A stretch of DNA of 64,000 bases from Ampullaceana balthica (GCA_944989445.1 CALYLW010000328.1:909796-973795), one strand, 5' to 3'. Numbered from the stretch's first letter, positions 11,501-26,500 are shown. The notes: generated by a model not told the origin, from the letters alone. A program made the numbers and translations.

Positions 11501-14500
11501 TCCCGAATCATATTTGTGAAATTGCATGACCCCTGGGGTCAAGTTATGCACTGCATGATCCCTAGAGGTCAAGTTGTTAAAAGTCATGCAATAAACAGAA
11601 GTGCGCGAGTTGTTCTCTTGCTGTGAAAAGTCCAAGAAGTTTTTTGGTCAATTCGATCTTGTTGGTTTACATCCGGTAACATTGCCAGAACAATCAGGAC
11701 GACTGCGGTCACCTGAGTGCGAGTTAACAAAGATCAAGTCCTGGTCTCAGGCATCTGGCAAAGTTTGGACTTGAGACACAAGAAAACCTGGCTCTTAATT
11801 GCCGATTGTCGTTTAAAATGAAAGGAAGAAGAAGAAAAACATCCACGTTTGGTATGGGTTAAAATGCAAGTGTTGTGTTGACTTGTGCATTATGACTTGT
11901 TGACTCAGACCCCAGCAGAGCTGAAGACTTGCCCCTGGAAGTGACCCCCTCAAACCGTACCTCACCTTCCCCCACGCTGTCAATGTTGTGTGGGTCCCAC
12001 GGTCGGACGTTAAATGAAAGATACACAAAAACAATGGCTGTCGTCTGCCAGGTCCCGCTCGGTGGTTTGCTCACTTGATCACCGAGAAATGACCGGACCT
12101 CAGTAGCAGACGTCAACAACTGCTGGACGATTATTCGCAACCCATTCCCCCTTGGAACTAGTCGAACATGAACCTGCTCACAGTCCGCACATTTCTTTCA
12201 AACTAGTTTCACTAAAATCGTGTTATCAGTTTATGACTTACCAAATCTCACGCTGGGAGCTACTCATCTACAGTTCGGTTTAAATGGCGCGGTTGTGATT
12301 AGTGTCGGCCTGTCTGTTCTATCAAAGATCTATCAAAGGTTGGAGTGTCTGTCTACACGAATGAGTCGAATGACCAGTTGAAAGACCATTATTCACACAA
12401 CTTCATTTCACTGATCCTATATATAACTTGGTGCTCGAAGTTCCATGCGTTGTCCGATGACAAGACGCTGTTTGAGGATGTGTTACTAACAATGGGAGAA
12501 TGTTTCATTTATTCTGTAAGTGGATTCCTACCGAGTAAAGTTGTGCAACAAAAGTCTTCGGTCACGCCTGCTGTAAGTGAATATTATATACATATATATA
12601 TATTAGAAAAAAACACAAATCACAATCTTACTAAGGTATCTACTACCTAAAATATGTAAATAGTGTTATTATTGTTTGCTTTATACAACCTAAACTAAGA
12701 ACCGTTTAATTTGTTAACATTAGATGGAATGTCCGTTTCTAACCTCAAGTCAATTATAGACTCCAAATCCCAGTTTGACCTTTCACCCATGTAATGCTGA
12801 GAATTGATTTTTAGATTAAAAGATATTTATTTTAGTTTTGCTCCTTCAGGTAATAGTGATGTCGAATAAGAATCTTTCTGTACTATAACTATAAACGTTC
12901 ACGCTAGAATTAGGACCTTGACTTAGCTGCCCTTCATTTTACTTTAAGGCATTCAACCTAAAAAGTTGTTCCCCCATAAATATCACGCTCTTTCACCCCC
13001 ATCTGCTACACCCCCATCTGCTACACCCCCATCTTTCTACGCTCATCAATCTTTCTACCGTCTGTGCCAACGATAATGCTGACCCATGCTATAAAGTGAC
13101 TATATCCACAGACCATTCACTACTGACCCATGCTATAAAGTAATGACTATATCCACAGACCATTCACTACTGACCCATGCTATAAAGTAATGACTATATC
13201 CACAGACCATTCACTACTGACCCATGCTATAAAGTGACTATATCCACAGACCATTCACTACTGACCCATGCTATAAAGTAATGACTATATCCACAGACCA
13301 TTCACTACTGACCCATGCTATAAAGTAATGACTATATCCACAGACCATTCACTACTGACCCATGCTATAAAGTGACTATATCCACAGACCATTCACTACT
13401 GACCCATGCTATAAAGTAATGACTATATCCACAGACCGTTCACTACTGACCCATGCTATAAAGTAATGACTATATCCACAGACCGTTCACTACTGACCCA
13501 TGCTATAAAGTAATGACTATATCCACAGACCATTCACTACTGACCCATGCTATAAAGTAATGACTATATTCACAGACCATTCACTACTGACCCATGCTAT
13601 AAAGTGACTATATCCACAGACCATTCACTACTGACCCATGCTATAAAGTAATGACTATATCCACAGACCGTTCACTACTGACCCATGCTATAAAGTAATG
13701 ACTATATCCACAGACCGTTCACTACTGACCCATGCTATAAAGTAATGACTATATCCACAGACCATTCACTACTGACCCATGCTATAAAGTGACTATATCC
13801 ACAGACCATTCACTACTGACCCATGCTATAAAGTAATGACTATATCCACAGACCGTTCACTACTGACCCATGCTATAAAGTAATGACTATATCCACAGAC
13901 CGTTCACTACTGACCCATGATATAAAGTAATGACTATATCCACAGACCATTCACTACTGACCCATGCTATAAAGTAATGACTATATCCACAGACCATTCA
14001 CTCCTGGCCCATGCTATAAAGTAATGACTATATCCACAGACCGTTCACTACTGACCCATGCTATAAAGTAATGACTATATCCACAGACCGTTCACTACTG
14101 ACCCATGCTATAAAGTAATGACTATATCCACAGACCATTCACTACTGACCCATGCTATAAAGTAATGACTATATCCACAGACCATTCACTACTGACCCAT
14201 GCTATAAAGTAATGACTATATCCACAGAGCTACGAGTGGGCATTGGAAGCCATGAAGTACGTGTCCAGCATGAAGATGGAGCACACAGCCACAGCTGATG
14301 GCCTGGACAAGCTCCTGAGAAGTCTCAACATCTACCTGTCTGAGCATCCGCCCCTGGGAGAGGACAGCTTCACGAGCATGTTGGACTGCGCCCAGAAGCT
14401 GCACAACGACAAACTGGTGGAACAGTGCAGGGTCGCCAAGGCCAGGTGTCAGGTGGGTCAACTTGTCTGGGTTTATTGCAGTGGCGTGGCTAGGGTTGGT

Positions 14501-17500
14501 GACACCCGGGGTGCCACCACCACACCTGGGGTGCCACCACCACACCTGGGGTGCCACCACCACACCTGGGGTGCCACCACCACACCTGGGGTGCCACCAT
14601 CACACCTGGGGTGCCACCATCACACCTGGGGTGCCACCACCACACCTGGGGTGCCACCAGACCACACCTGGGGTGCCACCACCAACCTAAACCAAACTGC
14701 ACAATGGATTTCTTCTAGTTAAATTAATTCCACAGTATAACAGTGTCTTAGACTCAATATCAGCTGACTTTAGGTGTCTTAGATTCAATATCAGCTGTCT
14801 TTAGGTCTTAGGTTCAATATCAGCTGTCTTTAGGTGTCTTAGACTCAATTTCAGCTGTCTTTAGGTCTTAGGTTCAATATCAGCTGTCTTTAGGTGTCTT
14901 AGACTCAATATCAGCTGTCTTTAGGTGTCTTAGACTCAATATCAGCTGTCTCTAGGTGTCTTAGACTCAATATCAGCTGTCTCTAGGTGTTTTAGACTCA
15001 ATATCAGCTGGTTTAGGTGTCTTAAACTCAATATCATCTGTCTTTAGGTGTCTTAGTTTCAATATCAGCTTGCTTTGGGCATCCTTTAAAAACACCTCTG
15101 TTGGTATGTCCTGGAAATAATTTTATTTATAGTTTGGTATTTTAACTACTAGTCAATTCAATGTGACACATGATAAAAAATAACAATACATATACTAACA
15201 TAACTGATGTAAATATTATTTTTAGAGATTTGACTTTTTAAAACACCGATTCAGTAAGTTGTTATGGCTCTATTTATAGCCATATTAATAATCAAACATT
15301 TTTGTTGGAGTTATAGAATAATTCTTCTGCCCTCTACCCAGGAAACACATCAACTGCTGCAGCTGAGGCAGACAACTTTAAGGAGGGCACGCAACCAACA
15401 GGAAGTTGAGCAAGCCCTGAAAGAAGGCGAGCGAGACGGGGCCAAGGAAATTTCAGGGTTGGAATCCCACTCTATAGATGACATACCCGATGACATTACC
15501 AGCGACTACACCAATTCGTTGAAATCTTCCAAAGAAAAACATGAATATTTAGTGTTTTCTGCTCCTTCCTCGCCAGCTGTTCATGGGAATGAGTTCTTTC
15601 TTAAAGCTGCTGGGGACATGCAGGGCAAGAGCCCCGTCTGGCAGCCACAAGACTCTAGTACACCCACCTTCACCAACTGGCTCGGGGGCGGAGACGGACC
15701 CAGGGTCAGCAGGAAGGTGGGCTTCAAATCTGAGACCAGTTCCAGTCACCAGGATTCTGGGTGCCGTGACGGCAGCAGTTCAACCCCGCAGTTCCATTAC
15801 CCCACAGCACCCTCTAGTCCATACAGCAGTGCAAGCAGCACGACCAGCTCCGGCAGCAGTCCGACCAAAGCAGCTCTGTCCTCATCCTTGTCGATGCCAT
15901 TACCATCATCGTCATCGCACATTATACCCTCCGTGACACTCCCACTGTCGCCGACACTGACCACCCCTGACCCGCCATCCAGAACGAGGCTGTACCAACC
16001 CACCCCGCCCATATCAAGACTATACAACTCTTCCCCCACTCGAACAACTGTGCCGTCGTCTGGTTCATCAAAGCTGGGCCTCGGCCGGACCACCATTTCC
16101 CAGCCCCGCAGCAGCGTCCACAGCCTCCCAGCCGGGGTCTCGCCGTCCACCCGGCCACACAAGAAGATGCTGAAGCGTGCCAGCACCGCCCCTGTCCCAA
16201 TGTTGACCTCACCCATCCTGGAGGAGGAGTCTCCTGGCAGCACCCCTTCCCCAACAGATGCGGAGGGTCATCGAAGCAGGGAACAGAGAAGTGCCAGGTC
16301 AATCAGCATGATCACTGGGAGCTCAGAGTCTCTGCCCAGGTAACTTCAGGCATGTAAAGGGTTGTATGTGAGGGCAGTATATTAGAGCTGTATATTAGAG
16401 TGGTGTGTAAGGGTGGTGTGTGAGGGTGGTGTGTGAGGGTGGTGTGTGAGGGTGGTGTGTAGGGGTGGTGTGTAGGGGTGGTGTGTGGGGGTGGTGTGTA
16501 GGGGTGGTGTGTAAGGGTAGTTTATGATGACAGTACTTAAGTTTTAGAGGGCATGTATAGAACTGAGAAATACGGCAATCAGCTGGTTGGGGGGGGGCGT
16601 ATTGTGATTGCAAAATTGTGTATACACACACATACACAAAGTTAATGTTTCTAGAATGTGATTATTAACTAACTCGTTCAGTGATGTATAATAAATGTAA
16701 CCTCCTCATAAATTATTGATTACTCAATTCACGGTCCAGTTTTTCTAAGTCAGCTGATCGTTCTCTGCTGATTGTTCTCTGTTGATCGTTCTCTGCTGAT
16801 CGTTCTTTGCTGATCGTTGTTTTACCAGTGACTCGGGAAGGTGATGTGGTCTGATCCAGAAGCAATTATTTCCTTGTAATTAAGGAGCAGCATTTGACAC
16901 CACCTGTAAAATGTGTGTGTGGAAGGTGGTGTCTTTATTCCTCCCTCCCCCAACGGCTCTATCCCTTCCTGCTCTATCCAGCCCTTCTCCAAGTAACACG
17001 GCTTTCTGACCAATCCAACAGTCGTTATTCCTGCCTTGACTCTACATTTCTATTTCACTATCACTCTGTTTTCTTTCTTCCTCTCCTCTACCTTTACATA
17101 CAAATATTGATTCCATCTTAACCCCACCCTTTCTTTCTTCCTCTCCTCTACCTTTACATACAAATATTGATTCCATCATATACCCACCCTTTCTTTCTGT
17201 TCTCTCATTGTTTTCCTGGCATAAGCACTACACCCCCACCACCCACTCTTATTCCCTTCGCCATCCTGGTGATAATTTTACCCCCCCCCCATATTTCCTA
17301 CCCCTGTATCTCCCCTCTCTTGTACCCTTGCATCATCAGTCCATACCTCTTGATCTCAGTCTACCCCATACCTCTTGATCTTAGTCTACCGCCCACCCCC
17401 CGTGAATTCCATCCAAGGTCATCCCAAACGACAGCTCTCTAGCTCTACATACAACCAACTACCAAACATCACAGTGTTACACGTCCAGTGTTACACATCA

Positions 17501-20500
17501 CAGTGCTACACCTCCAGTGTTACGCATCACAGTGTTACACCTCCAGTGTTACACATCACAGTGTTACACCTCCAGTGTTACGCATCACAGTGCTACACCT
17601 CCAGTGTTACACATCACAGTGCTACACCTCCAGTGTTACACCTCACAGTGTTACACCTCCAGTGTTACACCTCCAGTGTCTGAGGCAGTTGTTTGATGAG
17701 GTAATTCAATTAATATTAGGAGGACAGTTGGCCGGCCTTGCTGAGTGCACCGTGTGGTGGTGTAGAACTATCTGAGTGCACCGTGTGGTGGTGTAGACCT
17801 TGCTGAGTGCACCGGGTGGTGGTGTAGACCTTGCTGAGTGCACCGTGTGGTGGTGTAGAACTTGCTGAGTGCACCGGGTGGTGGTGTAGAACTTGCTGAG
17901 TGCACCGTGTGGTGGTGTAGACCTTGCTGAGTGCACCGTCTGGTGGTGTATACCTTGCTGAGTGCACCGGGTGATGGTGTAGACCTTGCTGAGTGCACCG
18001 TGTGGTGGTGTAGACCTTGCTGAGTGCACCGGGTGGTGGTGTAGACCTTGCTGAGTGCACCGTGTGGTGGTGTAGAACTTGCTGAGTGCACCGTGTGGTG
18101 GTGTAGACCATGCTGAGTGCACCGGTGGTGGTGTAGAACTTGCTGAGTGCACCGGGTGGTGGTGTAGAACTTGCTGTTTTGTTACATAAATATTTGAAAT
18201 CACATCAGCCAAATGCCACAGTGAGTTGTTTTTCTGGAATCAACAAAACCATTCTTGCTGTGACTGTGTTTAAATCAATGACAGAATTCTGTTTGTGTTA
18301 GATTCTATTCTCATCAGGGCATGGGTCTCTGATAATACCATGTTCGTACAACCAACTCTATTTTACATTTATGACGAGTGAAATGTGGTCAATCACAATG
18401 ACCAGACATGACAGGGACATGTGGTCAGTCACAATGACCAGACATGACAGGGACATGTGGTCAGTCACAATGACCAGACATGACAGGGACATGTGGTCAG
18501 TCACAATGACCAGACATGACAGGGACATGTGGTCAGTCACAATGACCAGACATGACAGGGACATGTGGTCAGTCGCAATGACCAGACATGACAGGGACAT
18601 GTGGTCAGTCACATTGACCAGACATGACAGGGACATGTGGTCAGTCACAATGACCAGACATGACAGGGACATGTGGTCAGTCACAATGACCAGACATGAC
18701 AGGGACATGTGGTCAGTCACATTGACCAGACATGACAGGGACATGTGGTCAGTCACAATGACCAGACATGACAGGGACATGTGGTCAGTCACAATGACCA
18801 GACATGACAGGGACATGTGGTCAGTCACAATGACCAGACATGACAGGGACATGTGTGGTCAGTCACAATGACCAGACATGACAGGGACATGTGGTCAGTC
18901 ACATTGACCAGACATGACAGGGACATGTGGTCAGTCGCAATGACCAGACATGACAGGGACATGTGGTCAGTCACATTGACCAGACATGACAGGGACATGT
19001 GGTCAGTCACAATGACCAGACATGACAGGGACATGTGGTCAGTCACAATGACCAGACATGACAGGGACATGTGGTCAGTCACATTGACCAGACATGACAG
19101 GGACATGTGGTCAGTCACAATGACCAGACATGACAGGGACATGTGGTCAGTCACATTGACCAGGTGGCGAGACACCAGACCTTGGATGTGGTTCTCTGAG
19201 CGCCGACCACCACCTTCTGAGTGTAGAGTCGTCAGTGGTGTATCATGTATCGTGTATCATGTATCATGTATCGTGTTACGAGAGATTGCGACTTTTGTCG
19301 TGTGGACATCCTTGTCTCGTGATGGCGGATATCACCCATGACGTCACGATAGCCATGGGCCTGAACTGAAGTTCAACCAGGAACTCAACTTCAAAGCGGC
19401 ATCACCAGCTTGACATCGTGACGCTTGCCGGCAGTGAGCCGTGACGTCATGAGACCGGTGAAGGACTCTTGGATTCTTATCTTATCTTTTACAGACGCTT
19501 CTCTATACAGATAATTGAGTTCTATGCTTATCCATGGTTTGTGTCTAATCTTGCATTTGGCATTTTTATTAGAGTTTGAAATGTTGATCGAGTTTTAGTT
19601 TTACTGGTTTGATGGTTTTACTGGTTTGATGGTTTTACTGGTTTGATGGTTTTACTGGTTTGATGGTTTTACTGGTTTGATGGTTTTACTGGTTTGATGG
19701 TTTTACTGGTTTGATGGTTTTACTGGTTTAATGGTTTTACTGGTTTGATCGTTTTACAGGTTTGATGGTTTTACTGGTTTAATGGTTTTACTGGTTTAAT
19801 GGTTTTACTGGTTTGATGGTTTTACTGGTTTAATGGTTTTACTGGTTTGATGGTTTTACTGGTTTGGTGGTTTTACTGGTTTGATGAGGCAAACCATTCC
19901 ACGTCCCAATTCCAGAAGGGAAGAGTGTCGATAATGTGTATGTTCTTTCATACGGAATAATAAACTAGTCGTTATCTCTATGTCTGAGTGTTTTAATATT
20001 TTATATGTCTTATTTTGTCAAGTGAGAATTAATTGCCTTATGTATTCTATTATTGTACCGTTTGTTTTTCTATCCTTTACTCTTTTAAGGTTAAATGATT
20101 TATTAAATATTAAATGGTGTTACAATTCTGAATATGCTCCCGTAATGATTCTGGCCGCTTATTTTTTGTTGAATTTCTTCTTCTGTATCTATGTTTTATT
20201 TGTGGGGGATAGTCTCTTACAGAACATAGGTAGAATTTTAGTTTTATAGTTTTATATATTATTATTACATTTATACAAGTTTCTCTTAATAAAGCCTTAG
20301 GTTTTTTTTTGAATTTTTAATTACATGAACTTTATTTACAATGGGATTCCTTGATAATTTCTGTTTTATTATTACTCCCGAGTACTAAGAATCTTCAGTT
20401 ATTTTCATGAATTATTTGCCAACCAGACGGTGGTATGCCGTGGTCTGATTTAAGGAGAGGAATCTTAAAGAACATATATCATGATGACATTCAGCTAATA

Positions 20501-23500
20501 AAGGTCTGAGGTCTGAGGTCTTACTTTTTGTACATTTGAGGCAACGGTCTGAGGTCCTACTTTTTGTACATTTGAGGCAACGGTCTGAGGTCTTACTTTT
20601 TGTACATTTGAGGCAACGGTCTGAGGTCTTACTTTTTGTACATTTGAGGCAACGGTCTGAGGTCTTACTTTTTGTACATTTGAGGCAACGGTCTGAGGTC
20701 TTACTTTTTGTACATTTGAGGCAACGGTCTGAGGTCTTACTTTTTGTACATTTGAGGCAACGGTCTGAGGTCTTACTTTTTGTACATTTGAGGCAACGGT
20801 CTGAGGTCTTACTTTTTGTACATTTGAGGCAACGGTCTGAACTTCGGGAACGATGTCGGGTAAATAATTCTGCTGCGGTTGTAGCTTAACACACAGGCGA
20901 CAGGCGTCTTTTTCATGGGGCACACTTAGTAAATACTGTTAAACTAAATTGACGTGACGAGGTTTGATATGAAACACAGCAGTCAGTATCTGAACGCCTT
21001 CATCAACATACTGACAAGATATTCTGCGTCTACTTCAATAAAACAAGGCAAAGAGTTGAACTCCCAGGGCAGTAGCTGGCTAATCCTGTCTGTGTGGATG
21101 GCTAACTCCCCGGGCAGTAGCTGGCTAATCCTGTCTGTATGGGTGGCTCACTCCCCGGGCGGTAGATGGCTAATCCTGTTTGTGTGGATGGATGGCCAAT
21201 GGCCTCTCTGGTCAAACCAAAGTCGTTCATTTAACTGAGAGGCGTAGGACCTTTTGTTCCATGTCATGTACACTCAGATCTGGTACAAGGCTAAAAGGTT
21301 TTATTCTCAATTGTTGGCAGGTCACTTATACTAGTGAGTTTACGTTACTCTCTGAACTCAGTTGCCAGGAAATATTTTGTTGACGCCTCAACGCCCCCAG
21401 CCCGAATATTGTCAAACAACCAACCTAACAATGTATCAACCCTTGTCTATCAACCCGAAAATTCTTGAAAGTCAACCGTCAACCCTTCAACCGTTGTCTG
21501 CCAACATGACGTATCGTTGAACAAAAAATAAACAACAAAAAACACGGAGTAAGTTTGTCGTTGAACAATCCGATAGTCACCTTGACCTTCCACCAGTCAC
21601 CTTGACGTCCCACCAGTCACCTTGACGTCCCACCAGTCACCTTGACGTCCCACCAGTCACCTTGACGTCCCACCAGTCACCTTGACGTCCCACCAGTCAC
21701 CTTGACGTCCCACCAGTCACCTTGACGTCCCAACCAGTCACCTTGACGTTCAACCAGTCACCTTGACGTTCCACCAGTCACCTTGACGTTCAACCAGTCA
21801 CCTTGACCTTCCACCAGTCACCTTGACGTTCAACCAGTCACCTTGACGTTCAACCAGTCACCTTGACGTTCAACCAGTCACCTTGACGTTCCACCAGTCA
21901 CCTTGACGTTCAACCAGTCACCTTGACGTTCAACCAGTCACCTTGACGTTCAACCAGTCACCTTGACGTTCAACCAGTCACCTTGACGTTCAACCAGTCA
22001 CCTTGACGTTCAACCAGTCACCTTGACGTTCAACCAGTCACCTTGACGTTCAACCAGTCACCTTGACGTTCAACCAGTCACCTTGACGTTCAACCAGTCA
22101 CCTTGACGTTCAACCAGTCACCTTGACGTTCCACCAGTCACCTTGACGTTCAACCAGTCACCTTGACGTTCAACCAGTCACCTTGACGTTCAACCAGTCA
22201 CCTTGACGTTCAACCAGTCACCTTGACGTTCAACCAGTCACCTTGACGTTCAACCAGTCACCTTGACGTTCAACCAGTCACCTTGACGTTCCACCAGTCA
22301 CCTTGACGTTCAACCAGTCACCTTGACGTTCAACCAGTCACCTTGACGTTCAACCAGTCACCTTGACGTTCAACCAGTCACCTTGACGTTCACCGTCACC
22401 TGACGTTCACAGTCACCTTGACGTTCACCAGTCACCTTGACGTTCCACCAGTCACCTTGACGTTCCCACCCTTGACGTTCACATTAAGAGTTCCCCAGTC
22501 TTCTTCATTTTTTCTCCTTGAGCGTAAAATTACTTTTAAAACAGGCTAAAAATAACAACAAAAATTAATTAAAGTTAAATAATGATTGCGGCGGCGCTCT
22601 TCTGTGCATTCGAACTATTTCGACATACTTGTAGCTCTTTAATGCTAGAAACACAATTTCTTACGCAAACATGACGAGATGATACAGGCTACCATTATAC
22701 AGGTATCATTATAACGTGGCCAAATGTGGTGATGTAAGTTTGATCTGAGCCGCCCTCACCTTGTGTGAGACCGCCGGCCCAGATAGACCGCCACATCAGC
22801 ACGTATTGACTGGTCGCTCATGGCATACAGGTGATCAAACTCACACAACACACACCGCCACGTCCAGTGACCAGGTGACGCCCCTGTGAATGGTGGCTGG
22901 CCTATTTTACTCTTTACCCTCCCCTCCCACCACAACTCCCCCCCCTTTTCTATCACCGGTCACTTTTATTTCCGCTGGCCCATCTTTTGTTACCAAAGTG
23001 GACACGGGTCACTCAACTACCTGTGTCAGCTGAAGCCCCCGCGTGACGCGTGCTAATCTCTCAACTGTGTTCAGTCCGACAATTTCCCTCAAATGTAAGG
23101 AGTTCGACTGTCGAGGTTTCCCTAATGTTATTGTTAACTTCGTGCCTACTGCCATCACATTCCCAACCTTGGATACATCTAATGTTACTTTAACTTCGTG
23201 CCTACTGCCATCACATTCCCAACCTTGGATACATCTAATGTTACTGTAACTTTGTGCCTACTGCCATCACATTCCCAACCTTGGATACGTGCACGGAGAC
23301 TTACTTCAGAATTTTTACCGTCGTCTGGAAATAATCTTTCAAGTGAAATTCTTTGCCAGAGATACTTTTGGATTTGTATGGTCGCTACTATCTAGACCAG
23401 GTGTGGGGACTCCCCGTGTCGTACGTTGTGGTGGACACTTCAACTGCGTGTCGGATTAAACTATTAGTGGAGTGAACCGAGTGTTTCGGACACTTTTACC

Positions 23501-26500
23501 TGAAAAAACTTTGTGTGTCAGATACTGGAGTATTGGAGTCCCCACTGTGATTGTCTTCCATCGACCAAGTAGTGTACCATCACAAGGTATCAGCTCTGTC
23601 TGGGGCACCAAGTAGTGTACCATCACAAGGAATCAGCTCTGTCTGGGCACCAAGTAGTGTACCATCACAAGGAATCAGCTCTGTCTGGGGGCACCAAGTA
23701 GTGTACCATCACAAGGAATCAGCTCTGTCTGGGGGCACACAGTAGTGTACCATCACAAGGAATCAGCTCTGTCTGGGGGCACAAAGTAGTGTACCATCAC
23801 AAGGAATCAGCTCTTCTGGGGGCACCAAGTAGTGTACCATCACAAGGAATCAGCTCTGTCTGGCGGCTGCCCAGTAGTTTAGTACAAATGTAAGACGTGT
23901 TGTCAACAGATGGGAAAGATCTTTGGATTACGGCGATCAGCTTCCTTGTCCTACTACAGCCAGGCGGACTTTTCCTTCTACAACACAAGGGCATACAGGA
24001 ATGTGCGCGGGTCTGCATCAGATGTATCTTATAACTGTGGGTGAGTTACAGCTGTAGGTGTTACAGTACAGCTGTTAGTGGGCTCTCTTACAGCTGTGGG
24101 TGTGTTGTCTTACAGCTGTGGGTGTGTTGTCTTACAGGTGTGAGTGTGTTGTCTTACAGTTGTGGATGTGTTGTCTTACAGCTGTGTGTGTGTTGTCTTA
24201 CAGCTGTGGGTGCATTGTCTTACAGCTGTTATTGTGTTGTCTTACAGCTGTGAGTGTGTTATCTTACAGCTGTGAGTGTGTTGTGTTACAGCTGAGAGTG
24301 TGTTGTCTTACAGCTGTGAGTGTGTTGTCTTACAGCTGTGGCTGTGTTGTCATTCAGTTGTGGGTGTGTTGTCTTACAGGTGTGGGTGTGTTGTTTTACA
24401 GTTGTGGGTGTGTTGTTTTACAGTTGTGGGTGTGTTGTCTTACAGCCGTGAGTGTGTTGTCTTACAGCCGGGGGTGTGTTGTCTTACAGCCGGGGTGTGT
24501 TGTCTTACAGCTCAGGGTGTGTTGTCTTACAGCTGGGGGTGTGTTGTCTTACAGCTGTGGGTGTGTTGTCTTACAGCTGTGGGTGTGTTGTCTTACAGCT
24601 GTGGTTGTTGTCTTACAGCTGTGGGTGTGTTGTCTTACAGCTGTGGGTGTGTTGTCTTACAGCTGGGAGTGTGTTGTCTTACAGCTGGGAGTGTGTTGTC
24701 TTACAGCTGTGGGTGTGTTGTCTTACAGCTGGGTGTGTGTTGTCTTACAGCTGGGTGTGTGTTGTCTTACAGCTGGGTGTGTGTTGTCTTACAGCTGGGG
24801 GTTTAATCTGAAATGCTATTCACTGTCATGTTGTAGGTCCTATAGGTTGTATCAAAGTTTGCCTTAAAAGATTGGATTTTATAATACATTAGTGTTGGTC
24901 TTACACTAGTGTTCCTGTAAAATTTGAGATTTTTAAAAATCATTGTCTACATCAGCATTGTCCTATTGGTCTTTTGTTTTAACAACTTCAAAAGAATATG
25001 CGTAAATAACTAATAGCAAATAATTATTTTATTTGAAAGAAAATATATTTGTTGGGAGAAAACAATTTTTCCCTTAGTTTTGGAACAATTTGTAAGTTTA
25101 ACTTCCATATTGATCAATCTAACCAATGAAGAGGAATGAATTTTTTTGTTTTTCTTTATAAAACTTAGTCCCCCTCTCTTGTTTAGAATTGCTTGATCTT
25201 CTCTAATAAACATTCTAACCTGCATGTTTAAATTATTCATTGACATTTCAATAGTTTCTAAATCTATAATTTGTCATCAAACATTAAAATATGGACTACA
25301 AAAACTTGAGGGGAGGGGAGGAGATAATCTGCTGGCGGATGGCCCATGGACCGGCACCAGTCCGCTGACCAACACTTTGAGAAGCACTGCTCTAGATGAC
25401 ACAGAGGCCGAGTTCCCCTTTACCAATAGAAAATCTAGCTCCCATTTTATTAGAAACATTGGGTACATTCCCCTGTTTTCTTGTTACAGTATGCCGGAAG
25501 AAGGTGAAGATGTTGACCTTGACATGAGTCCATGCCAGGACCAACATGATGCCTCCAGCTCAAGTGTCAAGGACTGGACCCCAGTACCTGTCAACACTCA
25601 TCTCCACAGGTCAGCCAGAAGCACCCCCACTGGACCCATGGCTGACCTCAGGCTATCTGAGGCAGAGATTAAGAGTAGAAGGTGAGTGCTTGCAACTGAC
25701 CTACTTTACTGACAACTGACCTACTTTACTGACAAATCTCAGACACCAAAATCTATATTTTTAAAAGTCTCAAGTAAGGCAGCAAGTTCTAACACTTCAT
25801 TAACTTAAATTTGGTATCCACTTAATCATTATAATTCATTTAGATCATATTTCTAATATGAAATAAGATTTATTTATTTTGCATTGAAATTTGAATGTAT
25901 TTCACACACATACCATCCCCTCCAAATTTTCCCATTTATAAGTTGATAATTTTATAAACTAAAATGTTTAAATGACATAAGTACACTATACTTTGACTGA
26001 CATATAAAGCATATCAGGACTTCTCAAATTAAAAAAAATAATATATAAAAATGTCAAGAAATGAGCAAAACTTGAGTGGCTAAATAAACTAGATGTCTGA
26101 CTTTAACACAATAAACATCTAGAAGTCTGACTTAAACACATGTATCACAAAATGTAGCCAACCCTTGACACGGAGTCAACCCAGAAAACACAAACATTTT
26201 GTTAGTGTATAATTCATATATAAAATATCCCTGCACCATGAGTTACAAGCAGTTGATTACCTCCCCCTGCACCATGAGTTACAAGTAGTTGATTACCTCC
26301 CCCTGCACCATGAGTTACAAGTAGTTGATTACCTCCCCCTGCACCATGAGTTACAAGCAGTTGTTTGATCACCTCCCCCTGCACCATGAGTTACAAGCAG
26401 TTGTTTGATTACCTCCCCCTGCACCATGAGTTACAACCCATTGTTTGATTACCTCCCCCCTGCACCATGAGTTACAACCAGTTGATTACCTCCCCCTGCA

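Noticed and set aside
12345..12650. 101-codon plus-strand frame in the first large intron
   Set aside because: No domain, AT-rich end, no splice logic linking it to the RhoGEF exons.
15797..16302. Minus-strand frames opposite RhoGEF exon 3
   Set aside because: Shadow frames of the GC-rich Ser/Pro coding exon.
18358..19341. Repeated-peptide frames on both strands that could look like a repeat protein
   Set aside because: Period 36 in a minisatellite gives open frames on both strands; no flanking coding signals.
18384..22475. CRISPR-like regular arrays
   Set aside because: Units are contiguous with no unique spacers, and the sequence is clearly eukaryotic.
23405..23547. Small inverted-ended element (gtggggactcc / ggagtccccac)
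   Set aside because: Only 11 bp match, no target duplication visible and no second copy; too weak to call.
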